Below are positions 17,864-27,386 of a stretch of 64,000 bases of DNA, one piece after another. Under the pieces are notes generated by a model. The model was not told the origin of the DNA. It did no database searches and saw only the letters and a program-made list of their open reading frames with translations. The DNA comes from Sinorhizobium garamanticum (lineage in GTDB: Bacteria > Pseudomonadota > Alphaproteobacteria > Rhizobiales > Rhizobiaceae). Location: positions 496,001-560,000 of the forward strand of contig NZ_CP120374.1 of NCBI RefSeq assembly GCF_029892065.1. Reading direction: 5' to 3'. The stretch's first letter is position 1. Every line of letters starts with the position of its first letter. The position numbers and the translations under genes are program-made.

Positions 17864-19180
17864 TCAATCCGACTGCAAAATGCCTGCCGCTTCAGCGCTA
17901 GCGAGACCCTCATTTTGCAGCCAAGGCAATGTCGCCGTGCTCAGCGCGCCGATAGCGATCAAATAATAGGCCGGAACGCAACCGTCGCCCGTTGCAGCAA
18001 TCAGCCAGGTCACAACGAACTGAGCGGTACCGCCAAGGAGCGTCACCACCAAGGCGTAGGCGGTTGCAAGGCCGGTACTGCGGTAGCCCACCGGAAGCGC
18101 CTCAATCATGGCGGCGAAACTTGCACCGCCGCTTATCATCGCAAGGAACGGCAGCGCGAAACTGAGAAGCATGAGCGGCAGTATGTCCTGGCTGCTGACG
18201 ACTGCCGAAAACATCGGGATAGCTACCAGGACGATGAGACATCTCGGGGCAGCAATCACGATGCGCCGCGAGAAGCGATCCGACGCCCAGCCGCCTATAA
18301 GAGAACTAGCAAAGACGGCAAGGCCGGCGACGATCGCACTATAGAACGCAACACTGGGCGAAAGGCCGAGTGTTTGCGTTGCGAATGTGGTCATATACGT
18401 GGTGAGATAGATCGATATGGTTCCGAAGCCTATCTGGGCGAAAATTGCGATCTGCAACTTCATTCCAGGTCTCCGGCCGAAGGCCGAATGTGTCGAAGGG
18501 CGCCATTCCCGTCGAGGAAGGGGCATCGTCTCCGGCAGATTTCGCCGCAGATAGAGGCCGATTGGAACGATCACCATGCCAAGCACGAACGGGATGCGCC
18601 ATCCCCACTGAAGCAACTCCTCTTCATTCAAGCTCGTAGCCAGCAACGCGCCCGTTGCGCCGGCCAGCATCGTGGCCAGGCCTTGGCTGGCGGGTTGCCA
18701 ACTGGTCCAGATCCCCCGCGTCGTGACGGAAGATACCTCGAAGAGATAGACTGTTGCAGGACCTAGTTCCCCACCAAGGGCAGCCCCTTGGAGAAGGCGG
18801 GCGATAACGATAAGCAGTGGCGCAGCAAAGCCGATCGTTTCATAGCCTGGCGTCACTGCGATCATCAGTGTTCCGCCGGCCATCATTAGGATCGTGAGCA
18901 GGAGCGCCGGGCGGCGTCCTGATCGATCGGCGTAGCGGCCGATCAGCAAGCTTCCAAATGGACGTGCCACGAAGCCGACCCCGAATGCCGCCAGGGACAG
19001 TAGTGTGGATGCATATGGGCTGTCGGAAGGGAAGAAGGCCTTCCCGATCATTACCGCGAAGAAGGCGTAACTTGTGAAATCGAAAAACTCGCACACATTG
19101 CCCAGTACGGCGGCTGCAAGCAGCCTGAACCTCGATCGGCTCGTTGCTAGAACCTCCGAATGATCAACCGGCCGCTGCAT
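17864..19180 (-). CDS. MFS transporter, metabolite:H+ symporter type
   Basis: A 438-residue, twelve-helix transporter of the MHS subfamily (relatives carry shikimate, citrate or alpha-ketoglutarate). It opens with VLGNVCEFFDFTSYAFFA; the loop 2-3 motif is GRYADRSGRRPALL, and RLLQGAALGGELG follows. The start is ATG at 19180, preceded by an in-frame GTG. It overlaps the 3' end of the large regulator gene by 17 nt and is probably cotranscribed with it, which makes it a candidate target for that regulator. The substrate is likely a small organic acid. Confidence 0.88.
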   Translation of the reverse strand: MQRPVDHSEVLATSRSRFRLLAAAVLGNVCEFFDFTSYAFFAVMIGKAFFPSDSPYASTLLSLAAFGVGFVARPFGSLLIGRYADRSGRRPALLLTILMMAGGTLMIAVTPGYETIGFAAPLLIVIARLLQGAALGGELGPATVYLFEVSSVTTRGIWTSWQPASQGLATMLAGATGALLATSLNEEELLQWGWRIPFVLGMVIVPIGLYLRRNLPETMPLPRREWRPSTHSAFGRRPGMKLQIAIFAQIGFGTISIYLTTYMTTFATQTLGLSPSVAFYSAIVAGLAVFASSLIGGWASDRFSRRIVIAAPRCLIVLVAIPMFSAVVSSQDILPLMLLSFALPFLAMISGGASFAAMIEALPVGYRSTGLATAYALVVTLLGGTAQFVVTWLIAATGDGCVPAYYLIAIGALSTATLPWLQNEGLASAEAAGILQSD

Positions 19181-22004
19181 CACGTCCGATCCTGGACTTC
19201 GACAAAATTGCTCCAGCGATACGCAAGTCTTGCGTATCTTGGACGCTTCCGAAACGCGAGATGATCGACTTGATTTCCTGGGCCAGTTGGGATGACTGAA
19301 CGACCGCCGATTGCTCGTCCCTGACCGCTCTCAGTGCAATGCGCAACTCCAGTGTCAAGGCATTTTCCTTTCGTGCTAGCGCCAAGGCTTCCATCACAGG
19401 GACTATCGACGCCGCTTCGTGAGGCCCGGTCGACAATTCGATCGACGCTTTCAATCCGACCATATCCACCATCTGGAACATCTCGCCGCTTTCTTCGGCG
19501 CGCGCCATGGCGCGGGCCAGGGTGACCAGGGCCTCGGCATGTTCGCCGGTGTCCGCCAGTCCTTCGGCAAGCGCGGCAAGAAAGCTGACGACCATGTGGT
19601 GATGGTTCTCCGCGGTCATGATGGCAAGGGCTTCACGCAATTGCCTAATTCCCTCAGAAGGGAGTCCCCTGCGAACATCAAGTTCGCCCTTCAAACCAGT
19701 GCTCACGGCGTGGAAAGCGGTCAGCGAGTGTTGTTGAGAGACCGTGGCGAGCTCATCCGCCAGCGAGATCGCATCATCCCAGTCACCCTTCCAGATGTAT
19801 GTCGAAGCGGCGTAGGCAAGGGCAATGCAACGAGGGATCGGATGCCCGTATGCGGTAGCGTCCTGGACGGCTCGCGCCGCCGTTCGTTTCGCCAAAGAAG
19901 CAGAACCCTGGACCATGAGGCATCGGGCATATTGTACGATGGCCCTTATCCGCTGCGTGAAGACCACCAGGTTGAGATCGAGCCCAGGCGGCGCGTCCTG
20001 CGCACAACCAAGCTCGAAGCATCGAATGGCAGCGCCGCATTCACCGGCGTAGCTGTACGCGATCCCCTTTATCCAACTGACGAGGGCTCGGACGTCGCCG
20101 TCGTTTATGCCCTGCCCGGCTTGTTCGCATTCGATCGCCAACTCCGATCCGGCGTAACAATCGCCAGCTCTCATGACGAAGATGTTCATGCCGGCGAGGA
20201 TATCGAGCTCGAGGCGCTTATGCTGCAGCGCCCGTGCGATCTCCAACGCTCTGGCGAAGGCTTGCTTCACTTTCCCCTGTGCGTCTCGCACGATGATGCC
20301 TGATATCGCCAATGCCTGGTTGATGGTGGCATCTTGAAGCGTGCCAACCAGTTCCGGCGGCATGACTTCGACGGCCAACGAAGCCCAGCTGTGGCATTCC
20401 GCCAGCAGAGAAAGCTCGAGTAGCAAGGGAACCGAACTCGCGACCAACCGCACCCCGAGTTTCGTGTCGCCGCCGTTGAAGCACCATTCCAACGCCTGCC
20501 GTATGTTTCCGAGCAGTTCGGGCTTGATGGCCGTCAGGCCTGTCACGCGAAAGAAATCCCGTCCGCCCACCAGACCCTCTAGGAGTTCGGTGTAGTACAA
20601 AGCATGCGCAGCCGAAACCTTCGTTTGTTCGTCAGGAGCCGTACGAAGTTTGTCAACGCAATATGCGCGCGTCGTTTCGGCAAGGCGGTAGGCTATTCTG
20701 CCGTCCGGTCCCACCACCCGGGAAACGAGAGACTTTTCAGAAAGCGCATCGATTATCCGGGTGACCGGCCACTGATCCCCGACAACCGTACGGGCTGCCT
20801 CGTTCGTGAATGGGCCGGCGAAACAACCAACCCTCCTGAGGACAAGCTTTTCGTCGTCATCGAGAAGGTTGTAGCTCCAGTCATGCAATGCCGCGAGCGT
20901 CTGATGACGCGGAAGCGCCGTTCGCCGTCCTTGCCAATGCAGACCGAACCGGCGGTCGAGCAGATCAAGAACGCCAGCAACTCCGTGCGTCGCCGCCCTG
21001 CCCGCCGCAAGCTCAATGGCGAGTGCTACTCCGTCCAGACGGCGACAGATCTCAGCGGCGATCTGCGCTTCCGGCTCTTCCAGTTCGCGCCGACCGCCGC
21101 TCGCGAAGGCACGATCGATGAACAACCTGACGGAGGAGTAGTCCGTAATATCCCGCGAGCCGCGTCCCGCCTCGAGCGGAGGGATCTCAAGTGCCGCAAG
21201 GGTATAGATGTGTTCGCCCTCGACGCGCAGGGCCTCACGCGTGGTTGTCAGGATGTGGACGCCGGGGCAATGCTCGAAAATTCTTTCGGCCAGAACGGCA
21301 ACGTCGTCGATAAGGTGCTCAGCATTGTCCAGGACAACGAGGACCCGCCTTTGTCGTAGAAAGGAGACAAGGCTGGGAACCTGATCAGACGCCGTGACCG
21401 AAATTCCAAAGAGTGAAGCGATCGTGGAAGGAACCAATTCGCCATCAGAGACAGAAGCGAGATCGACAAAGAAGGCACCGTCATCGAACCGTTCACGGAG
21501 TTCGTGAGCCACTGCCACGGCGACAGTGGTCTTGCCCAGGCCACCTACGCCGACGATGCTCACAAATCGTGTCTCGCCAAGCAGCGCTTCGACTTCACGC
21601 ACGCACTGGTCGCGGCCAACCATGCGGAACAGACGAGGCGGCAAGCTCGCAGCCATTGCCGCCGCGCGAACGGGCCGCAGCTGCGGGGGGGCGTCGTCCC
21701 GTTCCGCAGGTACGACGAGCATGTAGCCGCGGCCGGACACGTTGGTGATGTAGGGAGTGCCCAGCGGCGTTTTGCCAAGTGTTTTCCTCAGCCCGGAGAT
21801 GTGAACCCGCAAGCTTACCTCGTCGACCACGGTATCGGGCCACGCACGAGAGGTAAGCTGCTTCTTGCTGACTACCTCGCCACTGTTTTCCACAAGCACC
21901 AGCAATAAATCGAAGGCACGGCTACCGATCTGAACACGTTCGCCGTGTTTTTCTACGACCCGCTCCGCCGGAACGATGCGGAAGGGTCCGAATCTGAAGG
22001 CCAT
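19164..22004 (-). CDS. Large winged-helix/NTPase transcriptional regulator
   Basis: About 946 residues starting at MAFRFGPFRI; GGAG lies 6 nt before that ATG (an earlier ATG at 22025 adds 7 residues). Residues 1-100 are an OmpR/CadC-type winged helix (RAFDLLLVLVENSGEVVSKK; VHISGLRKTLG). A STAND-type NTPase follows with Walker A GVGGLGKTT near residue 155 and Walker B VLVVLDNAEH. The C-terminal half is a helical, TPR-like region. The architecture resembles AfsR- and MalT-like signal-transduction ATPases. The downstream transporter gene overlaps it, suggesting local control of uptake. The ligand is unknown. Confidence 0.88.
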   Translation of the reverse strand: MAFRFGPFRIVPAERVVEKHGERVQIGSRAFDLLLVLVENSGEVVSKKQLTSRAWPDTVVDEVSLRVHISGLRKTLGKTPLGTPYITNVSGRGYMLVVPAERDDAPPQLRPVRAAAMAASLPPRLFRMVGRDQCVREVEALLGETRFVSIVGVGGLGKTTVAVAVAHELRERFDDGAFFVDLASVSDGELVPSTIASLFGISVTASDQVPSLVSFLRQRRVLVVLDNAEHLIDDVAVLAERIFEHCPGVHILTTTREALRVEGEHIYTLAALEIPPLEAGRGSRDITDYSSVRLFIDRAFASGGRRELEEPEAQIAAEICRRLDGVALAIELAAGRAATHGVAGVLDLLDRRFGLHWQGRRTALPRHQTLAALHDWSYNLLDDDEKLVLRRVGCFAGPFTNEAARTVVGDQWPVTRIIDALSEKSLVSRVVGPDGRIAYRLAETTRAYCVDKLRTAPDEQTKVSAAHALYYTELLEGLVGGRDFFRVTGLTAIKPELLGNIRQALEWCFNGGDTKLGVRLVASSVPLLLELSLLAECHSWASLAVEVMPPELVGTLQDATINQALAISGIIVRDAQGKVKQAFARALEIARALQHKRLELDILAGMNIFVMRAGDCYAGSELAIECEQAGQGINDGDVRALVSWIKGIAYSYAGECGAAIRCFELGCAQDAPPGLDLNLVVFTQRIRAIVQYARCLMVQGSASLAKRTAARAVQDATAYGHPIPRCIALAYAASTYIWKGDWDDAISLADELATVSQQHSLTAFHAVSTGLKGELDVRRGLPSEGIRQLREALAIMTAENHHHMVVSFLAALAEGLADTGEHAEALVTLARAMARAEESGEMFQMVDMVGLKASIELSTGPHEAASIVPVMEALALARKENALTLELRIALRAVRDEQSAVVQSSQLAQEIKSIISRFGSVQDTQDLRIAGAILSKSRIGRDAAAG

Positions 22005-22166
22005 CCGTGGCTCCGATGTCTCCATTCGTGCAGCGCTGCCCCAAATAGCCGGCTGGCGGCAAGGAGCCTCACCGCGCCTGAAGGGCGCGGCAGCTAAGAC
22101 ACTACTGGCGATCGGAACCTTAGACGACGCAAACCAAGGTATAGGTGGCGCGGCGAGAAATTGCCG

Positions 22167-22886
22167 TTAGCGGGTGCAGCCTGCTCGCTTTGATTCTCTT
22201 GCGAACAATCGTTCCTCGGTGACCTGCTTGCGGGAATTTGCGGCAGCCACCAGCTCGGACATCCGGACGAGATCGGCCAAGGACCGCGCCTGCATCTTGC
22301 GCATCATATTGCCACGATGGATCTTCACCATGATCTCGCTGATGCCCAGATCGTATGCGATCTGCTTGTTCATCAGCCCCCTCGTCACCCCATCGAATAC
22401 CTCACGCTCGCGTCGGGTAAGCGTCCTGGCGCAATTGAGGACCTTGCGCCGTATCTCGGCGATGCGTCGGCCCGATTCCTCTTTGACGAGCGCGGCATCC
22501 AGCGCGCGCAAAAGCGCGTACTTGTCGATGGGCTTCAGCAAGAAATCAATTGCGCCGGCCTTCATTGCCTGCACGCATGTGTGGACGTCATGCTCCTGGC
22601 TAAGGAAGATGATCGGCATTTCGACGTCGCTTGCCAGGAGCTGCTTCTGCACGTCGAGTCCCGGCCCTTCCGGCAGAAGGCTGTTCAAGACAACGATGCC
22701 GGGTTCGTGGCTTTCGATGCTCTCCATCAGTTCACCAGCGTCCCCACAGGCCATCACATCCAGACCCATGTCGAGGAATAGCTCGGTCAACGAATGTATG
22801 GTCTGATGGTCGGCATCAAGGAGGAATACCTTCGGGTGTCTGCCGGCGCCGGGACGCTTCGCTTCTACAGCCTTCTGGAGATGCAT
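22167..22886 (-). CDS. FixJ-type response regulator with Asn at phospho-site
   Basis: A 239-residue protein starting at MHLQKAVEAK, chosen for GAAGGAAGTTTCC before its ATG. Residues 18-135 form a receiver and 155-220 a LuxR/FixJ helix-turn-helix (LTRREREVFDGVTRGLMNKQ). The acidic pair (LLDADH) and Lys118 (LLKPID) are kept, but the position of the phospho-Asp is Asn68 (IVVLNSLLPEG). Normal phosphorylation is therefore not expected, and it may be constitutive or regulated by other means. No histidine kinase is adjacent. The HTH also has an unusual EIMVKIHRGNM recognition helix. Confidence 0.9.
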   Translation of the reverse strand: MHLQKAVEAKRPGAGRHPKVFLLDADHQTIHSLTELFLDMGLDVMACGDAGELMESIESHEPGIVVLNSLLPEGPGLDVQKQLLASDVEMPIIFLSQEHDVHTCVQAMKAGAIDFLLKPIDKYALLRALDAALVKEESGRRIAEIRRKVLNCARTLTRREREVFDGVTRGLMNKQIAYDLGISEIMVKIHRGNMMRKMQARSLADLVRMSELVAAANSRKQVTEERLFARESKRAGCTR

Positions 22887-23171
22887 GGAAACTTCCTTCA
22901 AACTTGGAGTGTCGATGATTGCCTGGTCATCTTGTTCCGCAGATCACATCGCCGCGAGTTTAGATTTGTTGTTAAAGGCTAAGTCTCGTTGGGAGCACTT
23001 CGGTGGTGTTAGGGACACCAACTGTGCATGCATCATGCGCTTGCAGCTCACGACAAGTTCGGGATCGCGCTCGAACGATGTAAAACGAGTTGCGGTGCCG
23101 AACAGGCGCAAACTTCTGAAAAGGAGCTGTCGCGCGAGTGAACGGCGGCGGATCGCACGCGCTGAGCAGGA

Positions 23172-23588
23172 CTAAAGGTCTTTCCGCAGAATAATGAGTT
23201 GATCGATCTTCCGATCGCTAAGCGAGAAATAGCACGAAAGAACCAATGGTTCCGGCAAGCCCAAACCATCGAAGTCACCGGTCATTTCAACGGTCAGGAC
23301 GACGCCGGTCGGACGTGTCCTGCATCGGATGACGGACATTCGGGTGCGCTGGGCGAGAAGATCGTTGCGGGCCCAAACCCCTATTGCATGGTGCCCCTCG
23401 TACTCCACGAGTTGATCGTTAACGATTGCGTCGGACAGAAAGGCGTTGATGACATCCGGCAAGCTGCCGTCATTGACGGCGGCAACAAATGCTTGAACAG
23501 CGGGAGCGATTTCTGCTGGCTGTCGCAATATATCTGCGGACGATTGGTTCATTACCGGAGGACCGTTGAAACGAATTGGCTCGAACAT
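23172..23588 (-). CDS. SnoaL/NTF2-like protein
   Basis: A 138-residue (or 126-residue, from MNQSSADIL) protein with the NTF2-like layout: an N-terminal helix (APAVQAFVAAVNDGSLPDVI), then NAFLSDAIVNDQLVEYEG and long beta strands (GVVLTVEMTGDFDG; LVLSCYFSLSDRKIDQLIIL). Such small cone-shaped domains serve as enzymes or binding proteins, so the name gives no reaction. Neither start has a good ribosome site. It stands alone between regulators. Confidence 0.78.
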   Translation of the reverse strand: MFEPIRFNGPPVMNQSSADILRQPAEIAPAVQAFVAAVNDGSLPDVINAFLSDAIVNDQLVEYEGHHAIGVWARNDLLAQRTRMSVIRCRTRPTGVVLTVEMTGDFDGLGLPEPLVLSCYFSLSDRKIDQLIILRKDL

Positions 23589-24451
23589 AAGTCAGGGCGC
23601 GTGCGATCACATGTTAAGAGACGTTAAATTTGGTTAAGCTGCGGCTACTGTGAGTTTATTTCCATTGCGAGTGCATCCTCATCGCCGATCGCTTCCGGTA
23701 GTGGCGTCGCGAATACCGATACTCATACGAAGATGTACTCAAGTTTAGTGTGCCCCAGGGCGGCCCGTCGCTATGATCCGATGATAACGACCGCTTCGGA
23801 GGATCTCATGCTCGACCCCTTAGGGAAAAACACTATGCGTGGGCGTCTGCGTCGACGGCGCGTGAGTCAGCGCCAAGCTTATCTCGGAGCCGGTCCCGCC
23901 CCGGCACCTCGATCGACCCCGGCCTCGCAATGCAATGCTTGTTGCTTGAGGGAAATGACGCTCGCAGAGGCGGCAACAGACGAACTGATTGCCCTGCTCA
24001 ACGCGGCAGACGGGATCGGGCAGCAGTCGTTCGCGCAGCTTCTGCAGAGCGCCGCGCGCGCCCTTGTCGGGCAACGCGTCTAAGTCCGCCATCACGTTTT
24101 GCACCGGAACCAGGAACTGCGGTGCGCAAAACCACGCGAGCCTTGGTTTGCATTGACGCAAGATCGAGGGGTGGGGAACGATCCCCACATGCACTACCAA
24201 TAGACGATGATGCGCTCGCAATTGCCTATTACCGGATCAAGGGCGTTATTGCGGCTATGCCGGCCCAGGCTCCAAAATATACGTTCGTGTCGGCAAGCAC
24301 AGTCGAGCGAACTGCTGCTCATTGAACAGGTCGCGCTTCGAATGCGCTAGGCGCGAGAATCCGACCAGTCTCGGTGCGCGTTCGCTTCAGAGCACTCTAC
24401 TGCGTCTTTTGGAGCCTCTAGGATGAGCGGCCAGCCGAACACCGGCTTGGC
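23589..24451. other. Long intergenic region, one doubtful small ORF
   Basis: About 860 bases with little coding signal. A 42-codon frame on the + strand at 23955-24083 (MTLAEAATDELIALLNAADG, then ending ALVGQRV) has TTGAGGGA before its ATG and a helix-like product. An overlapping minus-strand frame is equally GC-biased, so neither can be confirmed. AT-rich DNA near 23620-23670 could hold the promoter of the NTF2-like gene. Confidence 0.35.
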
Positions 24452-24823
24452 TCACTTGCTGCGGCAACTGGAGACAAAGCCGAGAAGCTGGGCGGAACTT
24501 ATCGGCTTTCGAAGGAAGCCTGCCGCGCCCCGTGATTGAGCCGCGGCCTCCGTGTGGCTGTCCGTAAGAGACGTCATGATACACACAGGCGGCCCACCTT
24601 CCGCGATAACCTTCTGCAACAGATCAAGTCCGTTCGTGCCCGGCATTTTCAGATCGGTCAGGATGCAATGCACGCCGCGCAAATCACCGGACGCCAGGAA
24701 CGCGTCGGCGGAGGTGTGCGTAGTGCTCTTCATCCCCATCGACTCAAAGAGATCACGCAGTGACTCGAGTATAAAGGGATCGTCATCGATAATAGCAACT
24801 GGTTTCTGTGTTTCTGACTGCAT
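24452..24823 (-). CDS. Single-domain response regulator
   Basis: A 123-residue stand-alone receiver starting at MQSETQKPV, with GAGGATCA before the ATG. The active site is complete: acidic residues in IIDDDP, phospho-Asp57 in LTDLKMPG, the Thr/Ser switch in IMTS and Lys106 in LRKPI. There is no output domain, so it should act by protein contact or as a phosphate relay or sink. It resembles receivers that share FixJ-type kinases in rhizobia. No kinase gene is adjacent. Confidence 0.9.
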   Translation of the reverse strand: MQSETQKPVAIIDDDPFILESLRDLFESMGMKSTTHTSADAFLASGDLRGVHCILTDLKMPGTNGLDLLQKVIAEGGPPVCIMTSLTDSHTEAAAQSRGAAGFLRKPISSAQLLGFVSSCRSK

Positions 24824-25136
24824 TGATCCTCGGAGAGTGGTTGTCGCAAAGAGCGATGACGCCAACTCACCCCTTCACTATATCAAAGGTCGCTAAACGA
24901 ACATGTAAACCAACGTTTGCTGTGTGTCGCAGTTCCGAGGAGGAAGTCATTCCTCTCAATTTATACCGGAGGCGTTGGTCCCGATCGTCCGGCCACAGGG
25001 GTTCGATTGCCTGCTGCAGTCAACCAAATGTGCCGTTTGAATCTTCCCTAGTTTGCGCCGTGACCGGTCTTCCGGAGCGCGCCCCGGAAAATCGGTCACA
25101 TGTCGTCACCGATACCGCTTCCGATGGTCGGAAGGG
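24824..25136. other. Intergenic region left of IS66
   Basis: About 310 bases between the receiver gene and the insertion sequence. No gene is supported. The right end is the flank into which IS66 inserted. Read on the minus strand it continues the frame of the virB2 remnant with unrelated residues, so virB2 was already broken before the insertion. Confidence 0.45.
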
Positions 25137-25144
25137 GATTGGCC
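25137..25144. repeat. IS66 target duplication, left copy
   Basis: GATTGGCC, identical to 28291-28298 on the other side of the element. Confidence 0.93.
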
Positions 25145-25166
25145 GTGAGCGCGACGAACGGCCCAC
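25145..25166 (+). repeat. IS66 left terminal inverted repeat
   Basis: Reads GTGAGCGCGACGAAC then GGCCCAC inward. The first 15 bases match the right end perfectly and CCCAC also matches. Confidence 0.92.
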
Positions 25167-25203
25167 TGCTTTCGGCATTGACGGAATGGCAGTAGCGCTT
25201 TTT

Positions 25204-25767
25204 TCAGAACTTCTGCTTTGCCCGCTTTGGCATGAAGTAGCTTCGGATGTTGACGAGCGCTTCGCCGACGGCAGCAGCATCCTCGTGGGTGGTGGGCCCT
25301 TTAGTCTCGCTGAGTTTGCGGATTGGCGCGATGATATCGCCGGTGACGGCATGGCCGCGAATGACGGGCCGCCACAGCTTGGGGGCGAACCCGGTTCCTA
25401 TCAGAAAGCAGACGTCCCAGTCCATGGCATCGAAAGTTAGATCATCGATCCTGGTGAACCTGGGCCGGTGGTCTTTCGGCGTTTCGGCGAGGCTCGCCGA
25501 TATCCGGTTGTATTCCGCAACGATGGTCTGCACGGCCCGATGCTCGATTGTTTCCATTGGCAGGTTCAGCGCCTCCGGGCCAGTCAGCTCCGGGATCCAC
25601 TGACGTGGGTCGATAAACCTCGGGCCGATGATGAGAGCCGTGAGATAGCCGTCAAGGCCACTCATCGACCAGATCGGAGATACTGGACGGCGCGCCCTGA
25701 TGAAGGCTTCGAACGCCTCATCATCGAGCTTCGGTCGTGCCGTCGTCCCCTGGCTGTTCTGTGTCAT
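25204..25767 (-). CDS. UPF0149 (YecA-like) protein in IS66
   Basis: A 187-residue protein starting at MTQNSQGTT. It matches the UPF0149/YecA fold (DDEAFEAFIRARRPVSPIWS, then SGLDGYLTALIIGP and MDWDVCFLIGTGF). Its ATG overlaps the tnpC stop (ATGA), and it lies inside the inverted repeats, so it is cargo translated with the transposase. It has no C-terminal Cys-rich SEC-type metal motif. Its role in transposition or host benefit is unknown. Confidence 0.85.
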   Translation of the reverse strand: MTQNSQGTTARPKLDDEAFEAFIRARRPVSPIWSMSGLDGYLTALIIGPRFIDPRQWIPELTGPEALNLPMETIEHRAVQTIVAEYNRISASLAETPKDHRPRFTRIDDLTFDAMDWDVCFLIGTGFAPKLWRPVIRGHAVTGDIIAPIRKLSETKGPTTHEDAAAVGEALVNIRSYFMPKRAKQKF

Positions 25768-27338
25768 GCCGCCCGTCGCTCCTGATCTGCAATGTCCTCG
25801 CGTTCGGCCTTCCAAGCCCACGGCAAGAGGCTTTCCATCCGGTCGGCTTTCACTTTGCCGGAGATGATGCGTTCCAACACATCGGCAAGCCAGATTTCAG
25901 GATCCACGCCGTTAAGCTTTGCTGTGTTGACGAGCGATGCCAGGACCGCGAAGGACTTGCCACCGCGTTCGTTGCCCACGAACAACGAGTTCTTCCTCGT
26001 CAGAGCCACCGATTTCATCGAACGCTCGACCACATTGGAGTCCACTTCGATCCGGCCATCCTCCAGGAAGGCTGCCAGCCCGCTCCAGTGATTGAGCGCG
26101 TAGGAGACGGCCTTGCCCAGCGCCGATTTTGCCGACACCTCTTCGCTCAGTTCGCTGAGCTGGACCTTCAGTTCTCTCATGATGGGTGCTGTCTCGCGAC
26201 GCCGTATCGCGAGCCGGGTATCGGCACTTTCGCCGCGCAGTTTCGCCTCGATGCGATAGACCTCGGCGATCCTGGCCAGGATCGACAGCGCCTCCGAAGA
26301 GCCGGTCAGCTTGACGACATCGACGAACTTGCGTCGTGCGTGAGCAAGGCAGAAGGCCAGCCGCATGGGGGCGACATTGCTCTTCCCCCGGCGCTTGGCC
26401 AAGGTTTTATAGGCTTGATACCCGTCAACCTGAAGCACGCCGGCAAACGACGACAGTTGCCCCTCGACCTCGCGAGCGCTGCGGCTTTCGGCAAAAGTAT
26501 AGGCCACCGCCGGCGGCGCCGGACCATTCCATGGCCAATCGTCGACCGCCTGCGCCCAGAGTTGACAAAGCTTGGTGCGTTTGCGCCCCGGATCGAGCCG
26601 CGGAAGCGGCGTCTCGTCACAGAATACCCTTGGCTGGGAGCGGATGAAGGCGGTAAGCGCATCGTAGAGAAGCTCGAGCCACCAGGCGACCCGCGTCACC
26701 CAGGCGCCAAGCGTGCCGCGATCGATGATCACGCCGCAGGAGGCAAGCATCTGCGCCTGGCGATGCAGCGGCAGATGCCAGGCAAACTTCGAAACGGCGA
26801 CATGGGCTGCAAAGGCCGTGGTCACCATGCCGCCGTCCATCACGCGCGCCGGCGCGGGCGCTTGCACAATGACGCTTTCGCAGGCCCGGCATGCATAGCG
26901 CGGCCGGATCGTCCGCTTCACCCGGACAACCGCCGGCACGATGTCGAGCGCCTCACTGACGTCCGTGCCGACGCAATGAAGCTCGAACGAGCAGCACGGG
27001 CAAATCTTGCTCTCCGGCTCGATGAGCTCTTCATACCGTGGGAGGTGCTTGGGCAAACGACCGATGTTGCGCGACGGCGGTCGTCGCTCCTGCTTTGGCC
27101 CTTCAGCCACGGGTGCAACATCGTCATTGGCCGCCTCGGGAATGTCGCTGAGATCGCCAAGGTCAAGCGTCGCCTGCGTCGGGTCGATCGCCGTCATCTT
27201 CTCCGATTTCGGCCCAAAGAGCTGCCGCTCCAGGAAGGCAACGCGCGCCTTGAGGTCGGCATTCTCTGCATCAAGCGAGAGAATGATCCGGCTCAATTGC
27301 GCGGCATCCTGAGGTAAAGGGTCGGGTCGAAGCGGCAT
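25764..27338 (-). CDS. tnpC: IS66 transposase TnpC
   Basis: About 524 residues from MPLRPDPLPQ (a TTG start 33 nt upstream is possible). The N-terminus has a coiled coil (LSLDAENADLKARVAFLERQ) and a zinc-ribbon-like CPCC ... CRAC region, then the DDE core: Asp in FCDETPLP, Asp in VDGYQAYK and Glu in SNVVERSMK. An IS66 C-terminal tail (NTAKLNGVDPEIWLADVLER) follows. The gene appears intact and full length. Confidence 0.95.
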   Translation of the reverse strand: MPLRPDPLPQDAAQLSRIILSLDAENADLKARVAFLERQLFGPKSEKMTAIDPTQATLDLGDLSDIPEAANDDVAPVAEGPKQERRPPSRNIGRLPKHLPRYEELIEPESKICPCCSFELHCVGTDVSEALDIVPAVVRVKRTIRPRYACRACESVIVQAPAPARVMDGGMVTTAFAAHVAVSKFAWHLPLHRQAQMLASCGVIIDRGTLGAWVTRVAWWLELLYDALTAFIRSQPRVFCDETPLPRLDPGRKRTKLCQLWAQAVDDWPWNGPAPPAVAYTFAESRSAREVEGQLSSFAGVLQVDGYQAYKTLAKRRGKSNVAPMRLAFCLAHARRKFVDVVKLTGSSEALSILARIAEVYRIEAKLRGESADTRLAIRRRETAPIMRELKVQLSELSEEVSAKSALGKAVSYALNHWSGLAAFLEDGRIEVDSNVVERSMKSVALTRKNSLFVGNERGGKSFAVLASLVNTAKLNGVDPEIWLADVLERIISGKVKADRMESLLPWAWKAEREDIADQERRAA

Positions 27339-27386
27339 GGCAGACCCTAGCACATGATCCTGAATCTTCAAGCAAAACCAATAGGA

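Noticed and set aside
23820..24221. A minus-strand frame containing a CRLCERHF finger-like motif
   Set aside because: It competes with an equally plausible 42-codon plus-strand frame. Neither has decisive start or family support, so no gene is called.
25020..25136. Treating the left flank of IS66 as the rest of virB2
   Set aside because: Read through the target duplication, the frame gives residues unlike VirB2 membrane helices, so the pilin gene was already truncated.
25737..27317. A 526-codon plus-strand open frame
   Set aside because: It is antisense to IS66 tnpC, which carries the recognisable DDE residues.
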